Counted from the first letter of the stretch, positions 17,059-27,300 are shown. The stretch is DNA of 38,010 bases from Pirellulaceae bacterium (GCA_016784735.1 JADHUC010000086.1:1-38010); one strand, 5' to 3'. Program-made: numbers and translations. Notes: generated by a model not told the origin, from the sequence alone.

Positions 17059-18453
17059 TTATAGCGTCCAGCCTTGGCGATATTGCCGTCGTACGTAGGC
17101 GTTGGCTTCGGTGTCATTGGTAACTTCCATCTTTTCGCCGTTCCATAGCAGTTTCCGATTGGGGTAGCGCACGGCCAGATTGCCCATCAGCACCATTTCC
17201 GACAGCGGACCGGAGAAGTCGAAATTCGAACTGGCCGATGGGCCTCCCTTGCATGCGCGAATCCAATCCTGCTCGTGTCCGGCTTGGCCATTCGGGATGC
17301 GAGCCAGCGTCGGGGCAGGCGGCGTGTAGGCTTGCATCTTGGCTTCCGGAATCAAGCGAGGACTGCGACCATAGCAACCACACATCAACTTGCCTTTGTC
17401 GCCGATAAACAGGACGCCGCCATCGCTGTCTCCCATCCGGCGGCCTTCCTCCAGATCGTCGGGGCGAGCCGGCATCATTCCGCCGTCCCACCAGGTGAGC
17501 TTCACCGGGGGCATGCCGTCGCGTTCGGGGAATTGGTAACGCACGATAGTCGAGCGAGGATAAGTCTCGTTCTTCGCTTTGGTCTCCTGCCACAGAGCAT
17601 GCCAGTAGGTCGAGATGCAGCCTTCGACACTGACCGGGTATTTCAGCTTCAACGCCCAGAACGGCGCGTCGAGGATGTGGCAGCCCAGGTCTCCCAACGA
17701 GCCGGTGCCGAAGTCCCACCAGGCCCGCCAGGTGCCCGGATGATAGGTGGGATGATACGGTCGCGCGGCAGCCGGGCCGAGCCACAGGTCCCAATCAAGC
17801 GATGCCGGGACAGCCGGTGTTTCCTGTGGCCGATCCACTTCGATTCCTTGAGGCCACACGGGCCGGTTTGTCCAGGCGTGCACCTCGCGTACCGAACCGA
17901 TGGCCCCGTCTCGGATCCACTCGCAGATCAACCGCGTGCCGTCGCCGGAATGTCCTTGGTTTCCCAACTGAGTTGCTATCTTATGTTCGCGAGCGGCTTC
18001 GGTCAGGACGCGAGCTTCGTGGACACTGTGCGCCAGAGGCTTCTGCACATAGACGTGCTTGCCCTGCTGTATAGCGGCCAGAGCAACCACGGCGTGCGTG
18101 TGATCCGGGGTCGCCACGATCACCGCGTCGATGTCCTTCTGCTGGTCCAGCATGACGCGGAAATCCTTGTAGGTCTTGGCTTTCGGATACTTAGCGAACG
18201 TCTTGGCTGCCAAGGCCGAATCGACATCGCACAGGGCGACAATATCCTCGGTGGCGCACTTGCCAAGGTTGTGGTTCCCCATGCCTCCTACGCCCACGCC
18301 GGCGATGTTCAGCTTCTCATTAGCCGACGGCTGGCCGGTGCCGCCCAGTGCATGCCGCGGCACAATCGTCACGGTTGCCGCGGCCAGCGCGGCACGGCTC
18401 AAGAAATCACGGCGGTTTGTCTGGGAATTACATTTCGTCGGATGATTGGACAT
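17059..18453 (-). CDS. Tat-exported Gfo/Idh/MocA family oxidoreductase
   Basis: 464 residues from ATG 18453, with AGGAGA about eleven bases upstream. A twin-arginine signal is present (NRRDFLSRAALAAATVTIVP, about residues 13-32). The Rossmann NAD(P)-binding start is IAGVGVGGMGN (51-60), followed by IVALCDVD. The family lysine motif appears as VQKPLAHS, the usual variant of EKP in planctomycete members, and the sheet domain carries WWDFGTGSLGDLGCHILD with a likely catalytic-region His. Family members oxidise or reduce sugars and inositols, sometimes with a tightly held cofactor when exported by Tat. It sits 29 bases downstream of the serine hydrolase and 38 upstream of the SGNH gene, consistent with co-transcription. 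Substrate is not readable. Confidence 0.92.
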   Translation of the reverse strand: MSNHPTKCNSQTNRRDFLSRAALAAATVTIVPRHALGGTGQPSANEKLNIAGVGVGGMGNHNLGKCATEDIVALCDVDSALAAKTFAKYPKAKTYKDFRVMLDQQKDIDAVIVATPDHTHAVVALAAIQQGKHVYVQKPLAHSVHEARVLTEAAREHKIATQLGNQGHSGDGTRLICEWIRDGAIGSVREVHAWTNRPVWPQGIEVDRPQETPAVPASLDWDLWLGPAAARPYHPTYHPGTWRAWWDFGTGSLGDLGCHILDAPFWALKLKYPVSVEGCISTYWHALWQETKAKNETYPRSTIVRYQFPERDGMPPVKLTWWDGGMMPARPDDLEEGRRMGDSDGGVLFIGDKGKLMCGCYGRSPRLIPEAKMQAYTPPAPTLARIPNGQAGHEQDWIRACKGGPSASSNFDFSGPLSEMVLMGNLAVRYPNRKLLWNGEKMEVTNDTEANAYVRRQYRQGWTL

Positions 18454-18482
18454 TGTCGGAGTCTCCTGATATTTGGCAAGAT

Positions 18483-19658
18483 TCATTGTGAGCTTGCAGT
18501 AAATGTGTCGATCGCAGCCTGCCTGAAAACGCCTTGAGCTTTTCCGCCTTCGCCAGGGAAGCCCGCGTGTTGCACCAGCCAGATGAAGATCAGGCCGCGC
18601 TGCGTGTCGGCGAAGCTGTTCGTCGAGTAGGCGCCGCCGTGGCCGAAGGTATTGTCGCTGACGCAGAAACCGAAGCCATAACTCTGGGGCAATTCGGGCG
18701 GCGTCTGCCGGCTGGTCAACTGCTTCACCGCAGTCTTCGACAAATACCGCTTGCCGTCCAATTCACCACCATTGACGAGCATCTGGTAGAAGCGAGCCAT
18801 GTCGTGCGCAGTTGAAAACAACCCGCCGGCCGGCATGGGAAAACGCTGCGTGCGGTCGGTCAACGGGTAATACAACTGGCCGATCGTCGTTTCCTCCAGC
18901 CCCTTGTTCCCTGGCCCCGGCTTGTACGATTTTGCGATTCTGGCAACCTGCTCGTCGCTGGGCCAGAACGTGGTGTGCTTCATACCCAAGGGCTGGAACA
19001 AGCGCTCGTCCAGAAAACGTTCGAAGGACATCCCTGCCTCAACTTCAATGATCCGCGCCGCCGTGTTGATGCCGGCGTTGCTGTACTGGTACTTGCTATC
19101 CGGTTCGAATTCCAGCGGCGTCATGGCATAGCTGCGAACACGGGCGACCAACGGGAACAGATCGAGCGTCGGTTCCTCCAAGGCCGATTTGAACGGCAGC
19201 CCGCTGGTGTGCGAGAGCACGTTCTTCACCGTGATCGGATGGCCCGGACGGCGGAGCAAGATATGCTCGGCATCCTTTTCCACGACGAGCATCTGGCCGC
19301 GAAACTCAGGCAGGTACTTTTCTACGGGATCTTCCACATTCACCTTGCCTTCGTCCGCCAACATCATCAGCGCCGCGACTGTGATCGGCTTGGACTGCGA
19401 TGCGATCCAGAACATGGAGTCCGTCTGCATGGGTTTCTGCGCGGCGATATCCGCCCAGCCGACCGCCTCGGCCGCGAGCACTTTGTCCTTGTCCGCGACC
19501 AACATCACCGCGCCGGCCAGTTCCTGGCGATCGACGAACGGCTGTACGCTCGCGGCCAGCTTCTCGGCCGTTTGGGCGCGCAGACAGACAGGGGCAAGTT
19601 GAAGCACAAACAAGAAGAGGATGGAGATAATGGTTCGTTGGACTTTTGCTTGGGACAT
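18483..19658 (-). CDS. Secreted serine hydrolase, beta-lactamase class C/esterase fold
   Basis: 391 residues from ATG 19658; the open frame extends further upstream but the next part is not signal-like. The signal peptide spans about residues 1-29 (IISILFLFVLQLAPVCLRAQ). The nucleophile motif SxxK is Ser87-Gln-Ser-Lys90 in MFWIASQSKPIT. Tyr192-Ser-Asn194 is the YxN element (KYQYSNAGINTA), and HGGAYSTNSF near residue 350 is the third-box equivalent. Other family marks are VLSHTSGLP and LGMKHTTFW. Such proteins are mostly esterases or D-aminopeptidase-like enzymes; a resistance role is not suggested. It is second in the operon, 60 bases after the interrupted TIM-barrel-like gene. Confidence 0.92.
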   Translation of the reverse strand: MSQAKVQRTIISILFLFVLQLAPVCLRAQTAEKLAASVQPFVDRQELAGAVMLVADKDKVLAAEAVGWADIAAQKPMQTDSMFWIASQSKPITVAALMMLADEGKVNVEDPVEKYLPEFRGQMLVVEKDAEHILLRRPGHPITVKNVLSHTSGLPFKSALEEPTLDLFPLVARVRSYAMTPLEFEPDSKYQYSNAGINTAARIIEVEAGMSFERFLDERLFQPLGMKHTTFWPSDEQVARIAKSYKPGPGNKGLEETTIGQLYYPLTDRTQRFPMPAGGLFSTAHDMARFYQMLVNGGELDGKRYLSKTAVKQLTSRQTPPELPQSYGFGFCVSDNTFGHGGAYSTNSFADTQRGLIFIWLVQHAGFPGEGGKAQGVFRQAAIDTFTASSQ

Positions 19659-19718
19659 GGTTGTTATTCTCCAGAAGTGGCGGTTACTGTTGGACGAACG
19701 CAATACGCTCATGAGCCA

Positions 19719-20696
19719 TCATGGGTTTCGTCTGACAAATCTGCGAGCGAAGTCGAGCACCGAGCGGGTGAACGTCCACGGCTCGGAGTCCGGCGTCGAT
19801 TTTGATGGAGCCTGCAACCAACTCTCAATGACATACTGGTCCGGCCGGCCTCGTACCATCGCGTAGTCGTAGCCTTGCTGCATGATCGACACGTACCAAG
19901 TCGAGTCATCGGCCAAGCCCATCCGGTCCAGGGCAGGCTGCTCCGACGCCCAGTAGATCAGGCTGAACGGCAAATTGCGTTTCCGGCAGTACTCTTCCAA
20001 CTTTCGCACGTCACCCCAGCAGCCGATGTTTTGGACTACGAAGTTTGCCCAGTTCACGTCCAGTCGATAGAAATCGAGTCCTCGGACTCCTTTCTCCGCC
20101 AGACGTTTTTCCAGTGCCTCGATCCACCAGTAGTGGTCCTCCAGCGGAATCGACGGATACGTCTCGATGTCGCCGATCAACATGTCGGGATACTGCTTGC
20201 GCACACGCGCAATGAAATCGGCCGTCTCTTCGAGCGCGTAGTTGTCTGGTTTGTTAATGTGCTTCCGACAGCACAGCAGCGGCTCGTCCATGGCGATTGC
20301 GTAGAGGTTCGCGCCGAGTCTTCGAAACCGCTCCCACTTGGGCTCCTGCACCGAGAAGGTCTTCTCTCCGGTTTGGCCCCACGGCTTGACCGCCCCGACT
20401 TCCAAGGCAAACTTGAGCTGTCACTGCTGCAATTTCGAGAACCACCCGCGAAGTTCATCATCCGTGAACTGGCGGTCTAACTGGTGGTCGGCGTACATGA
20501 GTACGTCAATCACCGGCCGCGTTTCTTTCCACGCATCGGGATGCTCGAATAGTTCACGGAAGCATTTTCCGTCGTCAAACGACGGGGGGCCCATCCATAC
20601 CGTCGGATTGGCTTTGCCCTCTTGTCCGAAAAGTGGAGAGGCCGTCGCGGCCAGCGCAAAAAGAACTACTGCGACCAGAATGTCTTTCTTCCTCAC
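19719..20696 (-). pseudogene. Secreted TIM-barrel-like protein interrupted by one in-frame TGA
   Basis: Two open frames, 20421-20696 and 19719-20420, are in the same register and separated only by TGA at 20423-20421. From GTG 20696 (GGGGAG eight bases upstream) there is a signal peptide (KKDILVAVVLFALAATASPL), then PTVWMGPPSFDDGKCFRELF and ELRGWFSKLQQ, then the stop, then QLKFALEVGAVKPWGQTG and IAMDEPLLCC. The text reads smoothly across the stop, and TGG (Trp) to TGA is the simplest explanation. The pattern (alternating strands and helices, IAMDEP, GDIETYPSIP, DFYRLDVNW) suggests a glycoside-hydrolase-like barrel of a family I do not recognise. A sequencing error or readthrough is possible. 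It is first in the minus-strand operon. Confidence 0.72.
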
Positions 20697-20887
20697 GAAT
20701 TTCACTCCCCGGTTAGTCGGGACTTGGTACGCACGCACTTCGTAAGTGTCGCAGTCTATACCCCAGGATTGCTCAACACCATGAAACCCCCTTAGAATTC
20801 CGTGCGGCGCGATTCCACGAAGCGGTCCGTCGATCGTGAAAGCGTACCTGCGACACAATTGCATCCTACCAGAGAGGAGTGGCAAGC
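20697..20887. promoter_or_regulatory. Divergent regulatory region
   Basis: The 191 bases separate the minus-strand operon starting at 20696 from the plus-strand isomerase-like genes starting at 20888, so both promoters must lie here. The only firm element is the Shine-Dalgarno GAGAGGAG at 20872-20879 for the plus gene and GGGGAG for the minus gene. No operator or riboswitch was recognised. Confidence 0.45.
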
Positions 20888-22474
20888 ATGAGTCCCGACG
20901 ATTTCGATTCTAAGCTACCAATCCGCACAAGTTGCTGTCCCTGCGGTCACCCGGCGGGAGCGACACATTCGGGCACCACTCGCCGTGAGTTCCTGGCAGC
21001 GGCCGGTGGCGTCGGTTTGCTCGGCACCGCGCTGACGGGGATTTCCTGGTCAGCCGTTGCGGCGGCCGAAGTCGAAACACCCCCGAAGCGACGGCCTCTG
21101 GTGGTCAAGCCGATCTTTACGTATCCCAAACCTCAACGGCGCCCACAGACAAGTTGGCGCAATTGGGGTGGTATCCAAACCGAGGAAGACGTCCGCGCGG
21201 AAGTCGTTCGCATTCGCGGGGAATTGGACCAACTGAAAACCAAGGCCGACTTTCCACTCGAATTCCTCTCGCTGGCGACCGTTCGCCGCCCGGAGGAATT
21301 GGCTGCGCACAACGACGACATCAACGCGGCCGACGCGCTGCTGTTCTACGCGGGTGGCGATGGCGGCGGCAACCTGATGACCAATGTGAATCACATCGAC
21401 GGCTTGGGCAAGGACGTCATCTTTTTTGTGCGACACAGGTCCGGGCCCCTCTACTACTGGTACGAAGGTGCCATGGCGCGCTTCCTGCACCAACACACGG
21501 ACGAGCTGGCCACCAAGGCCGTCGGCTACGAGGACGTGGTGGTCGACAGCTTGGACAAAGTTCGCTGGCGGCTAAGGTCGTTGTGTGGGTTGCGCAATAC
21601 GTTGGGAAGCCGGATTCTGGCCGTCGGCGGTCCAGGCGGTTGGGCTCAGCCTGCCGGAGTCATCCCCGAGTTGGCTCGCCGGCGCTGGCAATTAGACATT
21701 CAGACGCTTGCGTACGAAGAACTGGGCAAGTTGATCCGGGTCGCCAAGTCCGACCAGTCGGCCGTCGACCAGGCGCGCCGGCGGGCCGATGCGTATCTGG
21801 GCCTTCCCGGAACCACGTTGGAAACGCAACGGCAATACGTCGACAACGCATTCCTGCTGGAGCAGGTCTTTCGCGGATTGATGGCCGAGGCCGATTGCCG
21901 CGCGATGACGATCAACAGTTGCATGGGCACGATCATGCCGATGGCCGAGACGACAGCGTGTCTGACGTTAAGCCTGTTGAACGACGCGGGCTACCTGGCG
22001 TTTTGCGAATCGGATTTCGTGGTGATTCCCGCTGGAATTCTGCTGGCGAATATCTGCGACCGGCCGGTGTTTCTGAACGACCCGACCTATCCGCACGACG
22101 GGATCATCACGTTGGCACACTGCACGGCGCCGCGGCGGATGAGCGGCGAGAAGCTGGACCCGGCGCGGATCATGACGCACTTCGAGTCGGACTACGGTGC
22201 GGCGCCGAAGGTCGAAATGCCGGTGGGGCAGACGGTCACCAATATCGCGCCCGATTTCAAGGCCGAACGTTGGACGGGCTTGTTGGCCAAGATCGAAGCA
22301 GCTCCGTTACTGCCCATTTGCCGATCGCAAATTGACGTCCGTTTTGATTGCACCGACGACGTGCTGGCCCGGCACATGCCCGGTTTCCACTGGATTACCG
22401 GTTACGGCGACTGCCTCCGCGAGGTTGGCTATGCGCTCAAGCGGGTGTCGATCCAATGGGACTGCCTGGGATAG
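20888..22474 (+). CDS. Tat-exported sugar-isomerase-like protein, first of a tandem pair
   Basis: 528 residues from ATG 20888 with a strong GAGAGGAG eight bases upstream (a GTG at 20879 is in the same frame but lies in the Shine-Dalgarno). A Cys-rich start (CCPCGH) precedes a twin-arginine signal TRREFLAAAGGVGLLGTALTG. The body resembles the L-fucose/L-arabinose isomerase fold: DINAADALLFYAGGDGGG in the first domain, VDNAFLLEQVFRGLM, NSCMGTIMPMAE in the active-site region, CESDFVVIPAGILL, and LAHCTAPRRMSG near the C-terminus. Sugar isomerases are normally cytoplasmic, so the exported form may have a changed activity. Conserved Cys and His suggest metal binding. The 5' neighbour is divergent; the next gene is a paralogue 73 bases on. 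Confidence 0.78.
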   Translation: MSPDDFDSKLPIRTSCCPCGHPAGATHSGTTRREFLAAAGGVGLLGTALTGISWSAVAAAEVETPPKRRPLVVKPIFTYPKPQRRPQTSWRNWGGIQTEEDVRAEVVRIRGELDQLKTKADFPLEFLSLATVRRPEELAAHNDDINAADALLFYAGGDGGGNLMTNVNHIDGLGKDVIFFVRHRSGPLYYWYEGAMARFLHQHTDELATKAVGYEDVVVDSLDKVRWRLRSLCGLRNTLGSRILAVGGPGGWAQPAGVIPELARRRWQLDIQTLAYEELGKLIRVAKSDQSAVDQARRRADAYLGLPGTTLETQRQYVDNAFLLEQVFRGLMAEADCRAMTINSCMGTIMPMAETTACLTLSLLNDAGYLAFCESDFVVIPAGILLANICDRPVFLNDPTYPHDGIITLAHCTAPRRMSGEKLDPARIMTHFESDYGAAPKVEMPVGQTVTNIAPDFKAERWTGLLAKIEAAPLLPICRSQIDVRFDCTDDVLARHMPGFHWITGYGDCLREVGYALKRVSIQWDCLG

Positions 22475-22547
22475 GTCGTGGACAACCAAGTTCCCACGAG
22501 GCCCCGGGCCGAGTCGTGGGAGCTGCCTTTCAAAGGAGAGTTTGACT

Positions 22548-24092
22548 ATGTGCGAGCATTGCATGAATCGTCGCCAGTTCGGCGTCCTCACCACGGCGGG
22601 GTTGACGGGCGGTATGTTGGCAGCGTCGGCGGGGCTGGCTGCCGACGGTACCGACATCGAGCCGTGGGATCCGGACAAGCCGCCGCGGATCACAGGACGG
22701 CCGTTGCGTGTCCAGCCGGTCCTCGCGCACGCGATCATGTCGCGGCGTGAGAAGACCTCCTGGCGATCGTGGAGTGAGATCGTCAACGAAGAGGCTGCCG
22801 CCGAGGAGATGCAGCGGATTGCCGGCGAGTTGAAAGCCTTGTCGGCCGAGGCCGATTTCCCGCTGGAGATTCTACCCACGGCGAAAGTCACGACGCGCGA
22901 ACAGGCAGTGAACGTCCAAAAAGGCGAGTTCGATGTTGTCCTGCTCTACGCGGCGTCCAACGCCTCCCTGTTCCAACCTTGCTGTGCGGCGGATCCGCAA
23001 CGCGACACGGTCGTCTTCGTCCGTCACAAATCCGGCCCGACGTATTACGGCTACGAGTGTCTGGGAGTACGGCACTTCCAAGCGCCTTCTCCCGAACTAT
23101 GGTCCAAGAACAGTGCGGACAATCACGGGGAGGTGACGTTGGATGACGTGGTTGTGGACGACTACGACGACGTTCTTTGGCGATTGCGGTCGCTCCACGG
23201 GTTGCAGAACTTCGTGGGTCAGCGTGTAGTGGCGTTGGGCGGCCCCATGGGAAAGTGGGATTCGAAAGCGCCGGACGTGGCCCGCCAGCGTTACAAGCTG
23301 GACATCGTGGACGCCAGCTACGATGATCTGGCGGCTCGCCTCAAGGCGTTGGCGGCCGATAAGAGGTTCCAGCAGCAATCCGCCGCCTGGACCGATCGTT
23401 GTCTGGCCGTGCCCGGCACGCGACTGGAGACCAAGAAGGAGTTTGTGCACCGGGCGTTCGCCCTGTACGCGGTGTTTCGGCAGTGGTTGCGGGACTACGA
23501 GGCCCCGGCCATCACGTTCAACCAATGCATGGGCACTATCCTCTCGGTCTCGAACACGACTGCCTGCATGCCGCTCAGTTGGCTGAACGACGAGGGATTC
23601 ATTGCGTTGTGCGAGTCCGATTTCGTGGTGGTGCCGGCGGGGATCCTGTTGCACTACATTTCCGGGAAGCCTGTGTTCATGCACAATTCAACCTTCCCGC
23701 ACAAAGCCATCGTGACCTGCGCCCACTGCACAGCGCCGCGTCGGATGGACGGAAAACGTTACGAACCAGTGCGGATCATGACCCACTACGAATCCGACTT
23801 TGGCGCCGCGCCGAAGGTCGAAATGCCGATCGGCCAGCAGGTGTGCGCGATCAGTCCCGAATACAGCACCACGCGCTGGGTCGGAATCAAGGCAGTGGTG
23901 CGTGACAACCCCTGCTTTGCCATCTGCCGCAGCCAGCAGGACGTGGAAATCCAGGGCAAATGGCGCAGGCTGATTCCCGAAGCGCGCGATTCGCACTGGA
24001 TGATGGTCTACGGCGACTACCTGCGCGAGATCGGGTACGCCGCGCATAAGATCGGCCTGACGTGGGATAATATCTCGGACGTCGAAGTCTGA
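22548..24092 (+). CDS. Tat-exported sugar-isomerase-like protein, second of a tandem pair
   Basis: 514 residues from ATG 22548 with AGGAGA nine bases upstream; the open frame reaches back into the preceding gene in another register. It starts MCEHCMNRRQFGVLTTAGLTGG, a Cys pair followed by a twin-arginine signal. It is collinear with the previous gene over its whole length: KTSWRSW, LRSLHGLQNFVGQRVVALGGP, NQCMGTILSVSNTTAC, CESDFVVVPAGILLHYISGKPVF, CAHCTAPRRMDGKRYEPVRI, YESDFGAAPKVEMPIGQQV. The pair arose by duplication and has diverged moderately. The pair may form a hetero-oligomer or act on two sugars. Transcribed with its twin; a hairpin-forming element follows at 24206-24293. Confidence 0.78.
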   Translation: MCEHCMNRRQFGVLTTAGLTGGMLAASAGLAADGTDIEPWDPDKPPRITGRPLRVQPVLAHAIMSRREKTSWRSWSEIVNEEAAAEEMQRIAGELKALSAEADFPLEILPTAKVTTREQAVNVQKGEFDVVLLYAASNASLFQPCCAADPQRDTVVFVRHKSGPTYYGYECLGVRHFQAPSPELWSKNSADNHGEVTLDDVVVDDYDDVLWRLRSLHGLQNFVGQRVVALGGPMGKWDSKAPDVARQRYKLDIVDASYDDLAARLKALAADKRFQQQSAAWTDRCLAVPGTRLETKKEFVHRAFALYAVFRQWLRDYEAPAITFNQCMGTILSVSNTTACMPLSWLNDEGFIALCESDFVVVPAGILLHYISGKPVFMHNSTFPHKAIVTCAHCTAPRRMDGKRYEPVRIMTHYESDFGAAPKVEMPIGQQVCAISPEYSTTRWVGIKAVVRDNPCFAICRSQQDVEIQGKWRRLIPEARDSHWMMVYGDYLREIGYAAHKIGLTWDNISDVEV

Positions 24093-24205
24093 TACACGGA
24101 AAAGTAAACACAACCCGGGCGACGATCCAAGGGCGACGCGCTGACACATGCAGCGAAGAATACCGAAGCGCACCGCAAAGCAGTACAGAACAACGGTTGT
24201 GGACC

Positions 24206-24293
24206 GGTCTCCCGACCGGGCCACTGGCCCGACCGCAGGTCTCCCTTGCTTTCTGGAGACCTGCGGTCTTTCGGGTCCCGCGGTCGGGAGACC
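24206..24293. repeat. Nested palindromic element between the isomerase pair and the giant gene
   Basis: Inner arms GACCGCAGGTCTCC (24231-24244) and its perfect complement (24255-24268) are enclosed by outer arms GGTCTCCCGACCG (24206-24218) and its perfect complement (24281-24293). The outer pairing continues with mismatches to about 24196-24303. The intergenic region (24093-24347, 255 bases) holds nothing else recognisable. It could act as a transcription stop for the isomerase genes, but there is no T-run after it, so a repetitive element is the likelier nature. Confidence 0.75.
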
Positions 24294-24347
24294 GCGGGAC
24301 AACTTCCAGGACAGAGGCACGATCCAGTTCGGTGAACGGGAAGAAGT

Positions 24348-27300
24348 ATGAACGGACGACCGCGATTAAGGAAAACAGCCAATATGTTCCGACATTGCGT
24401 GACGGCCGTCGGCGGTTGGCTGCTGATCGGCTTGTTGACGGCGAACTCGCTGGCGGTCGAGCTTCGGCAAGTGATTTCGCGCGAACATCCCGCCATCAAG
24501 CAGACCGGCAGCGGGTTGGCCGTTGGCCGGGACGGTTTCGTTTATGTCTACGGCGGCCAGGGTAACCAAGGGTACGTGCTGCGAATCAGTCGGGATGGAT
24601 TGCAGAAGTTTGGGATGCCCACGACGTACGCGATCACTGGTGTGGCGGCCGGTGCCGACGGGACCGTGGCAACGTCGAACGCGCATTTCGCAAAATCGGT
24701 CAGCGTCTACGACCGTCTCGGAAACGAACGCGGCAAGGCGGGCGGCTTTACCGGCAACGACGATGTCGGCTGGGACGGGCCGGGCACGATCGAGGTCGGG
24801 GCAAGCGGTGATTTCTTTGCCCTCGACCAGCACGCCGGACGGATCGTGCGCGTCAGCCCGGCCGGGCAGATCGTGCGCAGCTATCCGATCCGGGCGGAGG
24901 GCGAGACCGATCCCGGCCGCTTTTGGCGGTACGGTTTTCGTGTCTGCGAAGGGCACGAGCAGTTCTACTTCATCGCCGGTGATCAACTGCTGTGTCGCGG
25001 TTTCGATGGCCGTCGACGCTCGTCGCTGGCGGCTCGCGTCAGCGGTGATCCGTGGGGCGGCTTTTCCGGCGGTTTTGATGTCGATGACACAGGACTGCTC
25101 TATTTGAACGACGGAGTCGATGCACAAGTTCGCATGTTTGATGCGGACGGCAAACCTGCCGGCGAACTGACACTCGACATGGGCGACCGAACGGCCGGTC
25201 CGCAGCGGCGGATAAGTCACCTGCGAGTTTTCGGCGACGACATCGTCGTGCGGCAGAAGTCGGATTCCGAAGTGTTTCACGTCTACAACCGAAAGACCGG
25301 GGCGTTTCGGCGTGCTGTGAACATCGAATTTGAGCAACTCACGGTTTGGTACCCGTCGCCGGTTTGGACGGCGGGCGAGTCGATACCGCTGAAAGTTGCC
25401 TTTCGCTCCGCGCTTGTGAATGAATCGTGGCGTAAGCTTCCAGCTTGCGAGCGTTTGTTTTGGCAAGCTGGAAGCTTACCCCACGTCTTTCGCGGAGCGA
25501 AAGGCGACATTGATCTCGCCGGTCCAACTTTGAATGCCTGGCTGCGACCGCTCGGGACGGAAACATTCACGCGGCTCGCCATGGAAAGTGGCCAAACGAC
25601 CGTTCCGGCTCAATCGTCGGGCCTGTTTCAACTGCGCGTGGGTTCGGGAGTCGACGGCAGCAACTCGGAATACCAAGTCGAAGCGGTTGTCGAGATTCGA
25701 CCGAAAGACGCCATCGGATCGCTTTCGATTTTCACGCCACTGAATCGTCGCTCCTACGCACGTGGCGAAGAAGTTCCGTTTTCCGTGCTCTGCCGAACGC
25801 CCGACGATCAAGTCAAGCCGGACGAGGTCGTGATCCGCTTGATGGATGCCGACGGCCGGCAGTTACATCAATTTCCTGTTGAACTGACGAAAACGAGCAA
25901 TGAACCCGTTTCAGGAAAAATCAGTCACGAATTATCCTCGCGCCTCGCGGCAGGCCAATACCGACTGACCACCACGTTGCCCGGCTGGACGATTGCCGAC
26001 CAGTATCTGTTAATCGGCGAGGGATTCGGCAAAGAAACAGAATCATTCTACCGCATTCGCCACGGCGATTATTCCATGGCCTACCCGGCGACGACATTCT
26101 TCGACGCACCTGAGCAGATCGCTCGGCACGTGCGGGCTTCGCGTCGGCTCGGTCAGAATCTATTCGTGGATCGGCTGGGACACGGCGGTAGCGGCGGTTT
26201 GGGAGAACTGCCCAGCACACTTCGCCATCCGGAACTTGCCGCGAGGTTGAAGAACGATCCGTTGGCCGTCGCGCCGGAAAAAGCCGCGTTTGAGAATCGT
26301 ATTCTGCAGACGGTGGCGGCTTACGGTGCGGAAGGCATCGAGCAGCGCGCGATCCTGCTTTACATGGATGCCGGGCTGCCGATTGGTACGGGCCACGACA
26401 AACGTCCACCCGAAGAGATGGAGCGCGATATCCGCAACGTCACCGAACGCTTGTGGCAATACCCCGCCTTCCGCGGCTGGAGTTGGGCGGCGAATTGGTG
26501 GATCGCGCAGCGCGGTGCCGCGCTGGCTTTTTCTCCCGAAGAGAAAACCGCTTACGAGGCCGCCTACAAAGCGGCTCTCGATACAGGCCGCTGGGATGCC
26601 GTGTTGGAAACCGTGTCGAATCGCTGGATCGCCCACACGGTGGAAGCGGAACGGCGGTTCAGTGCGGCACAACAAGCGGTCCGAACGGAAGCGGGGAAGC
26701 GGTCGGCGGCGAGTCAACGTCCCACGTTGGTCAGCGCCATGACGGCGCCCTACCGTCAGCCGGGCATGATCCCGCCGCTCACGTTCGCCCGTGCCGATGA
26801 GGTCGACCTGCACTTTCAGGCCGAGCAGATTCAATGGCCGATGATCTCGGCCCACAACGTCGACTTCTACCGGCGGCCCGGCAAACCAGCCTGGGGACAC
26901 CCCGAACTGTGGAACGACGACGGAACCGGCGGGCAGATTCTGTCGAATTCCATGCAGATGGTGATGCGCGGAGCCAACGGCATTGGCCAGTCGGGATCGA
27001 CCAAGGGTTTCGCTTCGCCCGAAACGGACCCGCGCGGCGCGGGACAGGGGGCGACGTCGATTCATCGGCGGCTCAACCAGTGGCTGGCCGTGTATGGCCC
27101 CTGGCTGGCTTCGCTGGAGGCCAGCGACCCGATCGCGATTCCCGTTTCGACGCGCATGCTGCGCATGGAACTCGGCTGGCAGGGTGTCGGCGGCTTCTAC
27201 TTCACGCGACTGTTCGAGGCGTACAATGCCTGCCTACGGGCTCACCGTCCCGCCACATTCGTGTTTGCGGAAGACTGCGGCCCCGATTCGCTCAGCGGCT

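Noticed and set aside
17275..18537. Plus-strand open frame of 420 codons
   Set aside because: Antisense to the Gfo/Idh/MocA gene, which has clear Rossmann and Tat motifs.
18483..19658. Antibiotic-resistance beta-lactamase
   Set aside because: SxxK and YxN are present, but the operon is carbohydrate-related and family members of this type are mostly esterases; no resistance context is seen.
24206..24293. Rho-independent terminator
   Set aside because: The stems are strong but are not followed by a T-run on either strand; a nested repeat fits better.
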